From assembly GCA_027487835.1 (NCBI GenBank), contig JAIYCU010000044.1, forward strand, positions 124,001 to 188,000: a stretch of DNA of 64,000 nt, read 5' to 3'. Of the stretch, positions 16,781 to 26,536 are shown in pieces. The position numbers were made by a program, and so were the translations under genes. This DNA comes from Bacteroidota bacterium (GTDB lineage Bacteria; Bacteroidota; Bacteroidia; UKL13-3). The notes beneath the pieces were generated by a model. The model did no database searches. It was not told the DNA's origin and saw only the letters and a program-made list of their open reading frames with translations. Positions within the stretch are counted from its first letter, which is position 1, and each line of letters begins with the position of its first letter.

Positions 16781-19225
16781 TTAATATAAACCTGGTGAAT
16801 AAGCTTGCATCATCTCTAAAATTGTATCATAAATATCCTCTGCATTGGGTTTGCTAAAATAGTCCCCATCAGTTCCATAAGCTGGCCTATGAGGTTGTGC
16901 CGTGATGGTTAAAGGTTTTGCATCTAACCATTGATAAGCATTTTGCACTTCCAAAATTTGTTGTAGAATAAATGCACTCGCGCCGCCAGGTACGTCTTCA
17001 TCAATTACCACTAGTTTATTAGTTTTTTTCACCGATTCAACTATGGTATGACCAATATCAAAAGGCAATAGAGTTTGCGGGTCGATTAAATCTGCTGTGA
17101 TGCCAATTTCTTTTAACATTTGGAGAGCCTCTTGCACTACGCGTATAGTTGAACCATAAGAAACAATGGTGAGGTCGTCACCCATTTCTAATAACTCAGG
17201 CATACCCAAGGGAACGGTATAATGGCCAATATTATCTGGAAGTCTTTCCTTTAAACGATAGCCATTTAAGCACTCAATCATTAAGGCTGGCTCATCACTT
17301 TTCATAAGGGTTTCATATAAACCTGCTGCTTGCACCATATTGCGTGGGGTAAGAATGTGCATGCCTCTTAATGAGTTTATAATCATGCCAATTGGCGAGC
17401 CTGAATGCCAAATACCTTCTAAGCGATGTCCTCTAGTTCTCACTATCAATGGTGCCTTTTGTCCGCCTTTTGTGCGGTATTGCAAGGTTGCTAAATCGTC
17501 GCTTAATGGCTGTAAGCCGTATAATAAATAATCTAGGTACTGTATTTCTGCAATGGGTCTTAATCCCCTCATTGCAGCTCCAATGCCTTGTCCGATAATA
17601 GTTAGTTCTCGGATACCAGTATCAAATACCCTGTTTTCGCCATGAGTTTCTTGAAGCCCAGCAAAGCCTTGGTTAACATCGCCAATTTTGCCAACATCTT
17701 CACCAAAGGCAAAAACCCTCGGGTCTCTGCTTAGCAATTGGTCGAAATAAGCAACTAAAACTTCTCTACCATCTACTACTTTGCTGTTTTCAGAAAATAT
17801 AGGTTGGGTGGCTAAAACCTGCAAGGCTTGTTCCTTAGATTGACTGAACAAAAAGGAATTATAACGATCCTGATTTTTAACTTTGAATTGCGCTTGCCAA
17901 TTTAATAATTGCTGGCGGGCAGGAGAAGTTTCATAGGCGCTTAAACGTAATGCTTTATGAACAGCAGCAGCAACTTCCTTTCTTATCGGCTCATTGATAT
18001 TTTGAAGTTGTTGGGATAAATTTGCTATTTCGCTACCATGCGTGGCAACCATTGCCAATTGAGAAAGAAGTTGGCAAGCCTCTGCCACATCCTCTTTAAT
18101 TGGTTTTAAGTAGCTTTCCCAAGCATTTTTCTTAGAAACATTCACCTGAATTTTAGCTTCGTTTTCAAGGGTTTCTAATTCCTCAACTGTGGCTACCTCA
18201 TTTGCCAAAATCCAATCTTTGAATTTTATTAAACAATCATTCTCAGCTTCCCAAGTTAATCTTTCTTTGCTTTTATAACGTTCATGAGAACCAGAAGTAG
18301 AATGACCTTGTGGCTGTGTTAATTCAGTTACATGAACCAAACAAGGAATATGCTTTTCTCTTGCAATTTTTCCTGCTTCTTCATAAACCCTGCAGAGTTC
18401 TGGATAATCCCAGCCCTTTACAACAAAGATTTCGAAACCTTCCCCTTTTTCATCTCTTTGAAATCCTTTTAAAATCTCAGAAATGCTTTCTTTGGTTGTT
18501 TGATATTTAGCATGAACAGAAATGCCATAGGAATCGTCCCAAACAGAAACTACCATCGGGATTTGCAATACTCCTGCTGCATTAATGGCCTCAAAGAAAT
18601 GGCCTTCACTACTACTGGCATTTCCAATAGTTCCCCAAGCTACTTCATTGCCATTGTTAGAAAAATTATTCTCTCCAATTATTGAAGCATTTGCCCTGTA
18701 ATATTTAGAGGCATGCGCCAATCCCACCAACCTAAGCATTTGAGCTGCGGTTGGAGATATATCCGACGATGAATTCTTTTGTTCTTTTAATGTTTTCCAA
18801 TTTCCTTGGTCATCCAATGTACGTGTGCCATAATGACCATTCATCATTCTCCCGCCACTAGCTGGCTCGGCATTGACATCCGTATGGGCATATAATTGAG
18901 CAAAAAATTCTTGAACGCTCAATAGGCCTGCAGACATCATAAAGGTTTGATCTCTGTAATATCCACTTCTAAAATCGCCATTTTTAAAAGCTTTTGCCAT
19001 GGCTATTTGTGGTAACTCTTTACCATCCCCAAAAATGCCAAATTTGGCCTTGCCAGTTAAAACTTCCTTGCGCCCAATTAAACTGGCTTGTCTGCTTTGG
19101 TATGCAATTCTGTAGTCTTCTAAAACTGCAGACTTGTGTTTTGAATTGGCCGTAGCCTTTGTTCCATCGGTCATAATATCCAAGTTTTCTTTTCCAAACC
19201 TAACTAATTTCCTTAAGTCTGCCAA
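16781..19225 (-). CDS. Fused alpha/beta 2-oxoacid dehydrogenase E1 component (ThDP-dependent)
   Basis: An 814-residue protein joining an E1-alpha domain (about 30-330) and an E1-beta domain (about 470-810) through a helical linker. Such fusions in Bacteroidota are taken as branched-chain or related 2-oxoacid dehydrogenase E1 components feeding a lipoyl E2. The alpha domain has the GDGKELPQ and YYRDQ substrate-channel motifs. The ThDP/Mg motif reads GNASSSEG (residues 201-208) and ends in VWDDSYG (228-234). Homologues as I recall them have GDA at the first site, so the Mg-binding Asp appears replaced by Asn. The beta domain (FGEDVGKIGDVNQGF, PTEIQYLDYL-like) is normal. No E2/E3 genes are adjacent. 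Substrate specificity is uncertain. Confidence 0.88.
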   Translation of the reverse strand: MADLRKLVRFGKENLDIMTDGTKATANSKHKSAVLEDYRIAYQSRQASLIGRKEVLTGKAKFGIFGDGKELPQIAMAKAFKNGDFRSGYYRDQTFMMSAGLLSVQEFFAQLYAHTDVNAEPASGGRMMNGHYGTRTLDDQGNWKTLKEQKNSSSDISPTAAQMLRLVGLAHASKYYRANASIIGENNFSNNGNEVAWGTIGNASSSEGHFFEAINAAGVLQIPMVVSVWDDSYGISVHAKYQTTKESISEILKGFQRDEKGEGFEIFVVKGWDYPELCRVYEEAGKIAREKHIPCLVHVTELTQPQGHSTSGSHERYKSKERLTWEAENDCLIKFKDWILANEVATVEELETLENEAKIQVNVSKKNAWESYLKPIKEDVAEACQLLSQLAMVATHGSEIANLSQQLQNINEPIRKEVAAAVHKALRLSAYETSPARQQLLNWQAQFKVKNQDRYNSFLFSQSKEQALQVLATQPIFSENSKVVDGREVLVAYFDQLLSRDPRVFAFGEDVGKIGDVNQGFAGLQETHGENRVFDTGIRELTIIGQGIGAAMRGLRPIAEIQYLDYLLYGLQPLSDDLATLQYRTKGGQKAPLIVRTRGHRLEGIWHSGSPIGMIINSLRGMHILTPRNMVQAAGLYETLMKSDEPALMIECLNGYRLKERLPDNIGHYTVPLGMPELLEMGDDLTIVSYGSTIRVVQEALQMLKEIGITADLIDPQTLLPFDIGHTIVESVKKTNKLVVIDEDVPGGASAFILQQILEVQNAYQWLDAKPLTITAQPHRPAYGTDGDYFSKPNAEDIYDTILEMMQAYSPGLY

Positions 19226-19269
19226 ATTACTCGACCAGATGAATTAACTATTTTTTAAGCAGGTTTGAC

Positions 19270-19299
19270 TTGATTTATTTATTTGTATCCTTAACTTTG
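19270..19299 (+). promoter_or_regulatory. Bacteroidota-type sigma promoter for the first DUF1573 gene
   Basis: The -7 element TAACTTTG (19292-19299) matches TAnnTTTG exactly; a TTG -33 element (19270-19272) sits 19 bp upstream, the established spacing for the Bacteroidota primary sigma factor. The start codon is 38 bp downstream of the -7 box. Confidence 0.65.
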
Positions 19300-19337
19300 G
19301 AACAGATATTGATACGTAGAAAGCAAATAGTGAAAAA

Positions 19338-19745
19338 ATGAAAAAATTAATTTTAACAGCACTTATCGCCATCGGCGGTGTAATGACAACTTCAGCTCAA
19401 ACTGCAGAGCCTGCTAACGACAAAGCTCCAGAAATCAAGTTTACTTCAGAAACACATGATTTTGGAACTATTCCCCAAGGCACACCTGCTACTTATGAGT
19501 TTGTATTTAAAAATACAGGAAAAACCAACCTAATTATCACTAGCGCATCTGCCAGCTGTGGTTGTACTACTCCAGAATGGACAAAAGAACCAATTAAGCC
19601 AGGTAAAACGGGCTATGTAAAAGCTACTTACAATGCTGCTGCTTCTGGGCCTTTTACCAAAAGTGTAACTGTAAATAGTAATGCTAAAAACTCTCAAGTT
19701 ATTCTTTACTTAAAGGGAGATGTTAAACCAACCGAAACTAAGTAA
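19338..19745 (+). CDS. DUF1573 secreted protein (first copy)
   Basis: A 135-residue exported protein: signal peptide residues 1-20 (ending TSAQ), then one DUF1573 domain, an Ig-like beta sandwich of the ASH/MSP class. The diagnostic stretch is HDFGTIPQGTPATYEF followed by ASCGCTTPEWTKEPIKPG and a final strand with KGDV. The CGC pair in the middle is characteristic. The cellular role of DUF1573 is not established; these proteins are abundant in Bacteroidota periplasms. It has a good upstream promoter and a terminator 17 bp after the stop. Confidence 0.88.
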   Translation: MKKLILTALIAIGGVMTTSAQTAEPANDKAPEIKFTSETHDFGTIPQGTPATYEFVFKNTGKTNLIITSASASCGCTTPEWTKEPIKPGKTGYVKATYNAAASGPFTKSVTVNSNAKNSQVILYLKGDVKPTETK

Positions 19746-19761
19746 TTACTTTTTAAGAATT

Positions 19762-19798
19762 AAAACCTGCATGCCATAAAAGTATGCAGGTTTTTTTT
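19762..19798 (+). terminator. Rho-independent terminator between the two DUF1573 genes
   Basis: The stem AAAACCTGCAT (19762-19772) pairs with ATGCAGGTTTT (19784-19794), followed by more T residues. It lies only 11 bp before the next start codon, so the second gene is either expressed by read-through or has a promoter hidden in the hairpin region. Confidence 0.85.
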
Positions 19799-19809
19799 AT
19801 GTTTGAACC

Positions 19810-20253
19810 ATGAAAAAATTAACAATTGCCTTTCTTTTTTTAATAGCAAGTATTAGTTCAATTGCCCAAACTAAAAAAGATGATACGCCCAAACCTGTTA
19901 TTTCTTTCGAAAAATTAAGTCACGACTTTGGCAAAGTATATGATGGTAAATCTGTTTCCTATGAATTTGTATTTGTAAATACAGGCAAAGTACCTTTGAT
20001 TTTAACTAATGTACAACCTTCTTGTGGTTGCACAACACCTGAATGGCCTAGGGAACCCATCATGCCAGGACAAAAAGGAAAAATCAAAGCCATTTATACT
20101 GCCGGAACTTTTAGAGGTGCCTTCAGCAAAAGTATCTCTGTGGTTTCTAATGCCGAGCAATCTGCCGTGCAGTTAATTATTAAAGGGACTTCAGAAGACA
20201 TGCCTAAAGAGCCAAGTTCACCTGTGAGAATTGAACAAAGCGGCGGATTTTAA
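19810..20253 (+). CDS. DUF1573 secreted protein (second copy)
   Basis: A 147-residue paralogue of the preceding gene: signal peptide residues 1-19 (ending SIAQ), HDFGKVYDGKSVSYEF, PSCGCTTPEWPREPIMPG, then a short charged extension (residues 125-147) not found in copy one. The tandem arrangement and near-identical core motif suggest duplication. The partial motif TGTTTGAACC lies at the start of its leader. It converges with lolA directly at the stop codons with no space for a separate terminator. Confidence 0.88.
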   Translation: MKKLTIAFLFLIASISSIAQTKKDDTPKPVISFEKLSHDFGKVYDGKSVSYEFVFVNTGKVPLILTNVQPSCGCTTPEWPREPIMPGQKGKIKAIYTAGTFRGAFSKSISVVSNAEQSAVQLIIKGTSEDMPKEPSSPVRIEQSGGF

Positions 20254-20916
20254 TTAACGCAAATCAATTACCTCTACGCCAGGGTATTTTTTTACATCAA
20301 ATAAAAATTGGTTATCGTCAAACTTGAAGTTGGGAACTTGGTTGGTTACCGTATAGGTGTGAATAGTTCCGGTTTTGTCATAAACTTGAGAGCTTAAAAT
20401 AGTTTGATTTGTTTTATCAACTACTACTTTTATCTTAAAGAATTTCTTCTTTTTATCTTTTGGGGTAAGTTCAATTGTTACAATCTCTTTATTGCCTTCC
20501 TTTTTGGTCTCAAGGGTTTTATACAAAAATCCTTTGCCATACATCGTAAATAGATCATCAATCTTAATTCCTGCTTCTTTTGGATTGTAGTTGTCTATCT
20601 GAACCTCATTTACCTCTCTGCTGTAAGTCCAAATGGTTTTGTTATCGCAGATAATAACCTGGTTAGCGATGTCTAACCTAAATTTATTTCCCTTTACCAA
20701 AAGGTTGCCTTTTTGCCTTTCTTGACTTTTTTGTTGTTTGTTTTCTATCGTGTAAACAAAATCTGCTTTAATCGACTTAAAGGCCTTATAGCGCTTACTG
20801 ATTTTATCCATCAGTTTTTCAGCTTCGTTTTGTTTAGCGGTTTGACCCCAAGATAGTGTTGCACTAATGCATACTAAAACTAGAATTATACTTTTTTTCA
20901 CACTGCAAATATTCAT
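20254..20916 (-). CDS. lolA: LolA-like outer-membrane lipoprotein carrier
   Basis: About 220 residues with a signal peptide (SVKKSIILVLVCISATLSWGQ region). A GTG at 20901 and an ATG at 20949 are alternative starts; I chose the ATG giving MNICSVKKS. The mature part follows the LolA fold: MDKISKRYKAFKSIKADFVYTI, GNLLVKGNKFRLDI, VIICDNKTIWTYSRE and VEVIDLR at the end. LolA ferries lipoproteins across the periplasm to the outer membrane, which suits the many lipoproteins in this window. It starts 36 bp after ftsK, the usual ftsK-lolA pairing, and is likely co-transcribed. Confidence 0.87.
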   Translation of the reverse strand: MNICSVKKSIILVLVCISATLSWGQTAKQNEAEKLMDKISKRYKAFKSIKADFVYTIENKQQKSQERQKGNLLVKGNKFRLDIANQVIICDNKTIWTYSREVNEVQIDNYNPKEAGIKIDDLFTMYGKGFLYKTLETKKEGNKEIVTIELTPKDKKKKFFKIKVVVDKTNQTILSSQVYDKTGTIHTYTVTNQVPNFKFDDNQFLFDVKKYPGVEVIDLR

Positions 20917-20952
20917 TAATTCAGTCAAATAGAAAAACCATGCCAACATGAG

Positions 20953-23550
20953 TTATTTCATATTTCTTAACAATTCTTCTAATTCTGCCTCAGTATGCAC
21001 CATTACTTCCCGCGCTTTGCTGCCTTTAAAGGCACCTACGATACCCGCTTTTTCAAGTTGGTCGATGAGTCGGCCAGCCCTATTATAACCTAGGTTGAGC
21101 CTTCTTTGTAATAAAGAGGTAGATCCTTGTTGGTTAACCACAATAATTTTAGCGGCTTCTTCAAATAAGTCATCTCTATTGCTGTGGTCAAAACCTTCGC
21201 CCGAAAGTCCGCTGTCATCCCCCTCCGTTTGAACCAATGGAAGTAGATAAGGCTCTCTTCCTGGTTGATTGCCAATAAATTCAGTAATTTTTTCTACCTC
21301 AGGTGTATCTACAAAAGCACATTGAAGTCTAATCAAATCATTACCATTGCTAAATAACATGTCACCTTTTCCTATCAATTGGTCAGCACCATTGGCATCC
21401 AAAATAGTACGCGAGTCAATTTTTTGAGAAACCCTAAAAGCTACCCTTGCAGGGAAATTTGCTTTAATCGTACCCGTAATGATATTTACACTCGGTCTTT
21501 GTGTAGCTAAAATTAAATGGATGCCTATCGCCCTCGCTAATTGAGCAAGTCGCGCAATTGGGTGCTCCACTTCTTTTCCAGCCGTCATCATTAAATCTGC
21601 CAATTCATCAATAACAACTACTATGTAGGGCAAAAAGCGATGTTGTATTTTATCTGTTGGTGCCAATCTTCTGCTAATAAACTTTGCATTGTACTCGCGC
21701 AGGTTTCTTACTTGGGCATCTTTTAGTAAGTCATATCTGTCGTCCATTTCCTTACACAAAGAGTTTAAGGTATGAACTACCAATTTTGTGTCTGTGATTA
21801 TTGCATCTTGGTCGCCAGGAATTTTTGCTAAAAAGTGTCTTTCAATTGTTTTATAAATATTTAATTCAACCTTTTTTGGGTCAACCAATACAAACTTAAT
21901 TTGAGAAGGATGTTTTTTATAAAGTAAGGACACCAATATGGCATTTAATCCTACTGATTTTCCTTGACCTGTGGCGCCGGCCATGAGTAAATGTGGCATT
22001 TTTGCCAGGTCAGCTACAAAAACTTCATTCGAGATAGTTTTCCCAAATCCTATGGGTAAATCCATGTCGGCATTCACAAACTTCTGACTAGCTAAAACAG
22101 ATTTCATGCTCACCATTGCAGGAACCGAGTTAGGAACTTCGATACCAATGGTACCTCTCCCAGGAATTGGCGCAATAATCCTAATGCCCAAGGCTGCCAA
22201 ACTCAATGCAATGTCATCTTCTAGGTTTTTAATTTTGGCAATTCTAACACCATCTTGTGGAATAATTTCATATAAGGTAACCGTGGGGCCAATGGTTGCA
22301 GATATTTTTTTTATGCCAATCCCATAATTCTTTAAAGTGTCCTCAATCATCCTGGTTTTTTCAGATAATTCGGCACTTTCAACCTTCCCTTTATTGTCTC
22401 CATATTCATTTAGTAAATCAATGGTTGGGAACTGATACCTGCTAAAATCTAAGGTAGGATCATAAGGTGTATTTAAATCAGGAATATGGGCAGTTGCATC
22501 TTCTTCTATAAGCTCTTCTTCTGGCAAATCCTGCACCTCTAACACTAGGCCACTATCTGTGGTTAATGCACTGATTTCTGGCATAGGAGTAGGTAGCATT
22601 GAAATGAGTTCTTCTGGATTATTAATATCTAGTATCAATCCAGTTGTATTTTCTGTAGCCAAATCTATTTCATCTTCTATTGGCGTTATAATTTCTAAAG
22701 TAGCTTTTGTTTCTAAAGGTTCAATTTCTTCCAAAGAGGTTTCTAAACTTGAAGCAATGTTTTCTTGTTTTAATACCAAATCTTCCAAATCAATAGGTAA
22801 TTCTTCAATGTTTTCGGTTTGACCCAAGTCTGGTGCTTCAGTATTTTTTAGGATTTGGTTTAGTTTGTTTTCGGCTTTCTGGGCAGCCATTTGCGGACTG
22901 TAAAACTCGATATTGAAAACAATCACAAGGAAAATTAAAAGATAGCTTATCAATAAAAGTCCAGTTCCTAATGTGCCTAGCAATCCATTTAAAAAGAGGT
23001 TGCCAAAATATCCGAAAGAGCCTGCCGAAACTGGGTAAATTTCGCCCAACAAAAATCCCATTATTAACGACGCCCAAATGCCTCCAAAAAAACTGTATCT
23101 TAATACTTTAAAAATTGGTATGGGTTCAAGCTTTGTAAGTAATAAAATCCCCAACAAAAAGAAGTGCAGAACAAAGGCAAAGGATGCAATTCCAAATCCC
23201 TTATAAATAAAAACATAGCTTAACCATGCCCCAAAGGTTCCTAATAAATTTTCTGCTAAGTTGGGTTGATAAATTTGCATTGTCCCAAAAGTTAGGGTTT
23301 GCACCAAACTTTGGTCTGCTTCCCAACTGTTAAAAAAAGAAATGCAGGAGATGAAAAGTACCAATGAGAAGAATATAGAAAGAATCCCGGTAGATTTTTG
23401 AAATCTTTCATCCATTAAAAATTGAAAGTATTTGCCTTTTTCTGCCGCCTTCTTTTCCCTTTTCGGACGCTGCTCCTCAACCTTATCCTTTTCTGGAAAC
23501 TCCTCAATTTCACCGAAAATGAGTTTATTTTCTTTTACCTTTTTTGCCAT
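20953..23550 (-). CDS. ftsK: DNA translocase FtsK
   Basis: An 865-residue septal DNA pump that resolves chromosome dimers and clears DNA from the division septum. The N-terminus has a basic tail and four or five membrane helices (about residues 55-215). An acidic linker rich in Glu (about 230-370) follows, then the motor: Walker A in LMAGATGQGKSVGLNAIL, Walker B in PYIVVVIDELADLMM, and the C-terminal gamma winged helix (about 800-865: STSLLQRRLNLGYNRAGRLIDQLEKAGIV, split here for reading) that reads polar DNA sequences. The length is typical for Bacteroidota. A GGTTTGACCC variant motif lies in the linker region at 22816. Confidence 0.97.
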   Translation of the reverse strand: MAKKVKENKLIFGEIEEFPEKDKVEEQRPKREKKAAEKGKYFQFLMDERFQKSTGILSIFFSLVLFISCISFFNSWEADQSLVQTLTFGTMQIYQPNLAENLLGTFGAWLSYVFIYKGFGIASFAFVLHFFLLGILLLTKLEPIPIFKVLRYSFFGGIWASLIMGFLLGEIYPVSAGSFGYFGNLFLNGLLGTLGTGLLLISYLLIFLVIVFNIEFYSPQMAAQKAENKLNQILKNTEAPDLGQTENIEELPIDLEDLVLKQENIASSLETSLEEIEPLETKATLEIITPIEDEIDLATENTTGLILDINNPEELISMLPTPMPEISALTTDSGLVLEVQDLPEEELIEEDATAHIPDLNTPYDPTLDFSRYQFPTIDLLNEYGDNKGKVESAELSEKTRMIEDTLKNYGIGIKKISATIGPTVTLYEIIPQDGVRIAKIKNLEDDIALSLAALGIRIIAPIPGRGTIGIEVPNSVPAMVSMKSVLASQKFVNADMDLPIGFGKTISNEVFVADLAKMPHLLMAGATGQGKSVGLNAILVSLLYKKHPSQIKFVLVDPKKVELNIYKTIERHFLAKIPGDQDAIITDTKLVVHTLNSLCKEMDDRYDLLKDAQVRNLREYNAKFISRRLAPTDKIQHRFLPYIVVVIDELADLMMTAGKEVEHPIARLAQLARAIGIHLILATQRPSVNIITGTIKANFPARVAFRVSQKIDSRTILDANGADQLIGKGDMLFSNGNDLIRLQCAFVDTPEVEKITEFIGNQPGREPYLLPLVQTEGDDSGLSGEGFDHSNRDDLFEEAAKIIVVNQQGSTSLLQRRLNLGYNRAGRLIDQLEKAGIVGAFKGSKAREVMVHTEAELEELLRNMK

Positions 23551-23693
23551 TTTCTATCAGTAACGAAACTATGACCTTATTTTGTTAACTCATGTCTTTT
23601 TTTTGAACCAATTCACAACTCAAATGAGAATGTTCTATTTTAAGAAACAAATCAAACGAATTGCTTTATATTCGGGCAAATTTTTTAGTTAAA

Positions 23694-24230
23694 ATGAACG
23701 AAGTTGCAGTTGTATTTTTAGAGATTACTAAGTATCTCATTCCAGCCCTAATTGTATTTATTATTACATACTATCAGTTTAAAACGTTTTTCGATTCTGA
23801 GTATCAGAAGCGTGCAATGGATTTAAAATCTGAACACCTAAAAACAATGCAGCCGTTGCGCCTACAAGCTTATGAAAGGTGTATTTTGTTAATGGAAAGA
23901 ATGAATCCAGAGAGTTTAGTTATGAGGACTCATAAACCTGGAATTAGTGCCTCTCAATTAAAACTTGAATTAATTGCCGCTATTAATTCTGAGTTTAATC
24001 ATAATTTATCACAACAATTATATGTTTCTGCCCAAGCTTGGCAGGTTATTAGAGTGGTGAAAGAAGAAACCATTAACTTAATTAATACCGCCTATTCAGA
24101 TTTAGGTCCGGCTGCTGTTGGCCTTGATTTAAGTAAGGCTATTTTTGAGCAGCTGATAAAAATTGAAGTAGTTCCAAGTACCAAGGCCTTGAGCTTTCTG
24201 AAAAAGGAATTTGATTTAGTATTTGGGTAA
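23694..24230 (+). CDS. Membrane-anchored protein of unknown function (DUF7935-like)
   Basis: About 178 residues from the start [20 protein letters not shown]. An upstream ATG at 23661 would add 11 residues, but the chosen start begins just before the helix. There is one N-terminal transmembrane segment (about 8-28), then a basic and largely helical cytoplasmic domain with [20 protein letters not shown] and [17 protein letters not shown]. This pattern occurs across Bacteroidota as an uncharacterised family, possibly DUF7935 (from memory). It precedes the acyl-CoA mutase gene by 11 bp, so it may be co-transcribed, with no evident functional link. Confidence 0.75.
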   Translation: MNEVAVVFLEITKYLIPALIVFIITYYQFKTFFDSEYQKRAMDLKSEHLKTMQPLRLQAYERCILLMERMNPESLVMRTHKPGISASQLKLELIAAINSEFNHNLSQQLYVSAQAWQVIRVVKEETINLINTAYSDLGPAAVGLDLSKAIFEQLIKIEVVPSTKALSFLKKEFDLVFG

Positions 24231-24241
24231 TAGCTAATAAA

Positions 24242-25792
24242 ATGAGTGAAAAGAAGTTTACAACCGATGCTGGTATTGAAATAAAGGAACTTTATTCAGG
24301 CCAAGATTCGAAAGAATTGCCAGGTGAGTTTCCTTATACTAGAGGCGTTCAAAAAGATATGTATCGCGGCAGGCTTTGGACTATGCGTCAATATGCAGGT
24401 TTTAGCACGGCAGAAGAAAGTAATAAGAGATATAAATACCTATTGGCCAATGGCACCATGGGATTAAGTGTTGCTTTTGATTTGCCTACTCAAATTGGAT
24501 ATGATTCGGACCATTCCATGAGCGAGGGAGAGGTTGGGAAAGTTGGGGTTGCCATAGATTCTATAAAAGACATGGAAGTGCTTTTTGATGGAATTGATTT
24601 GGAGAAAATAACAACCTCAATGACCATCAATGCAACAGCCTCTACTCTTTTAGCATTTTATATCGCTTTGGCTAAAAAACAAGGTGCTGATATCCGTAAA
24701 ATTTCAGGCACTATTCAAAATGATATATTGAAAGAATATGCTGCAAGGGGTACTTATATTTATCCCCCAAAGCCAAGTATGTGTATTATTACAGATATTT
24801 TTGAATACTGTAGTATAGAAGTGCCAAAATGGAATACCATTTCTATAAGTGGTTATCACATTAGGGAAGCAGGCTCTACTGCTGTGCAAGAAATTGCTTT
24901 TACCTTGGCAAATGCGAAAGCATATTTGCAGGCAGCCATAGAAAAGGGAATGGATATAAATGTATTTGGTCAACGTTTGTCCTTCTTTTTTAATGCCCAT
25001 AATAATTTTTTTGAAGAGATTGCAAAATTTAGGGCGGCAAGGAGGATGTGGGCCCAAATAACAAAAGATATGGGTGCTACCAATCCGAAAGCCATGATGC
25101 TTAGATTTCATACTCAAACAGGGGGAGCCACCTTACAAGCGCAACAACCAGAAAATAATATCATGCGTGTAACACTGCAGGCAATGGCTGCGGTGATGGG
25201 AGGTACTCAGAGTTTGCATACCAATGGGTTTGATGAAGCCCTAAGTTTGCCTACAGAAGCTGCTGCAAGAACGGCCTTGCGTACCCAACAAATTATTGCA
25301 TACGAAAGTGGAGTAGTGGATACGGTTGACCCAATGGGAGGATCCTATTTTGTGGAAGAACTAACAGATACAATTGAGAAACTTGCTTGGGATTATATCC
25401 ATAAAATAGAGGCCATGGGTGGCGCAGTTAGTGCTATCGAGCAAGGGTATATGCAAAAAGAAATTGCAGATGCTTCTTATCGTTACCAAAAGGATATTGA
25501 GAATGGTAACAAAATTATTGTGGGTGTCAATAAGTTTGCACTTGAAAAAGAAGTAATGCCACCCTTATTCAAAGTAAACGATAGCATACGTTTGGATCAA
25601 ACCGAAAAATTAAAGCAACTAAGAAATGAAAGAGATGCTGAGTTGGTTGCTGCTTCATTTGTATCATTAGAAAGCGCTGCCAAAGAGGGAAGAAATGTAA
25701 TGCCTATAATTATTGAAGCAGTGGAAAGAAAGTTAACCCTTGGCGAGATAGCTGATGTTTTTAGAAATGTTTTTGGAGAATACCGAGCCTAA
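24242..25792 (+). CDS. Acyl-CoA mutase large subunit (methylmalonyl-CoA mutase catalytic domain only)
   Basis: A 516-residue protein corresponding to the TIM-barrel catalytic half of methylmalonyl-CoA mutase: [56 protein letters not shown] and [14 protein letters not shown] are all recognisable. The C-terminal B12-binding domain (DxHxxG) is absent. The holoenzyme therefore needs a separate small cobalamin subunit encoded elsewhere, as in the archaeal-type and several Bacteroidota mutases. It interconverts succinyl-CoA and methylmalonyl-CoA or acts on a related acyl-CoA; the substrate is not decided by the sequence. The next gene begins 9 bp downstream. Confidence 0.92.
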   Translation: MSEKKFTTDAGIEIKELYSGQDSKELPGEFPYTRGVQKDMYRGRLWTMRQYAGFSTAEESNKRYKYLLANGTMGLSVAFDLPTQIGYDSDHSMSEGEVGKVGVAIDSIKDMEVLFDGIDLEKITTSMTINATASTLLAFYIALAKKQGADIRKISGTIQNDILKEYAARGTYIYPPKPSMCIITDIFEYCSIEVPKWNTISISGYHIREAGSTAVQEIAFTLANAKAYLQAAIEKGMDINVFGQRLSFFFNAHNNFFEEIAKFRAARRMWAQITKDMGATNPKAMMLRFHTQTGGATLQAQQPENNIMRVTLQAMAAVMGGTQSLHTNGFDEALSLPTEAAARTALRTQQIIAYESGVVDTVDPMGGSYFVEELTDTIEKLAWDYIHKIEAMGGAVSAIEQGYMQKEIADASYRYQKDIENGNKIIVGVNKFALEKEVMPPLFKVNDSIRLDQTEKLKQLRNERDAELVAASFVSLESAAKEGRNVMPIIIEAVERKLTLGEIADVFRNVFGEYRA

Positions 25793-25801
25793 TTTACTGT
25801 T

Positions 25802-26536
25802 ATGAAAAAGTTACTCTTTGGTTTATTAATTCTATTCTCCGCTTGCCATTCACAATTGCAGGTGGCTAGTGTAGACTCTAGCTATTACAAGATTCATAAA
25901 GATTCCATTAAGCCAGATGTAGATGTTTTGCAAACTATTGCGCCCTATAAAGCCAAATTAGATAGTTTAATGAATGTAGAGCTTATCTTATCGGAAGGAG
26001 AGTTTAAAAAAGCACAACCAGAAGGTAGTTTGGGGAATTTGGTTTGTGATGTTTTAATGCAATTTGCCAAAAACAAAAATTACCAAGCAGATTTGTGTTT
26101 GCTGAATAACGGAGGTTTGCGAATTCCTGTTATTTATAAAGGTCCAGTAAGCGTAAGAACAGTATATGAACTAATGCCATTTGAGAATCAATTGCTCATG
26201 GTTAAAATTAGTGGTAAGCAATTTTATGAGTTAATGAAAATGATTGCAGCATCCGGCGGCGCGCCCGTTGCAGGCATAGAAATGGTTATTCAAGATAGTA
26301 ATATTCAAACGCTGTTGGTTCAGGGTAAACCATTTGATGAAGCAAAAACATATTGGGTACTTACCAGTGATTATTTAGCCAACGGTGGCGACAAATATGA
26401 AGCATTGAAAAATCCAATTGAAAAAATAGATTTAAAAAAACTTATTCGTGATGCCCTTATAGAAATGTTTGATAAAATGGATACGGACGGTGCACATTTA
26501 ATTCCTATTACAGATGGTAGAATTAGAAAAAACTAA
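25802..26536 (+). CDS. 5'-nucleotidase C-terminal-domain lipoprotein (separate gene)
   Basis: A 244-residue protein with lipobox FSAC (Cys at about residue 15), then the substrate-binding C-terminal domain of the UshA/5'-nucleotidase family: LCLLNNGGLRIPV, VYELMPFENQLLMVKI, and LTSDYLANGGDKYEAL. In the usual enzyme this domain follows the metallophosphatase domain in one chain. Here it is alone and encoded upstream of its partner, overlapping it by 23 bp in another frame. Together they presumably form a two-subunit periplasmic or surface nucleotidase (inference). Confidence 0.85.
   Translation: MKKLLFGLLILFSACHSQLQVASVDSSYYKIHKDSIKPDVDVLQTIAPYKAKLDSLMNVELILSEGEFKKAQPEGSLGNLVCDVLMQFAKNKNYQADLCLLNNGGLRIPVIYKGPVSVRTVYELMPFENQLLMVKISGKQFYELMKMIAASGGAPVAGIEMVIQDSNIQTLLVQGKPFDEAKTYWVLTSDYLANGGDKYEALKNPIEKIDLKKLIRDALIEMFDKMDTDGAHLIPITDGRIRKN

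Noticed and set aside
26514-26536. Frameshift in a single 5'-nucleotidase gene
   Set aside because: The domain order is reversed and the second gene has its own twin-arginine signal, so two genes are more likely than one broken gene.
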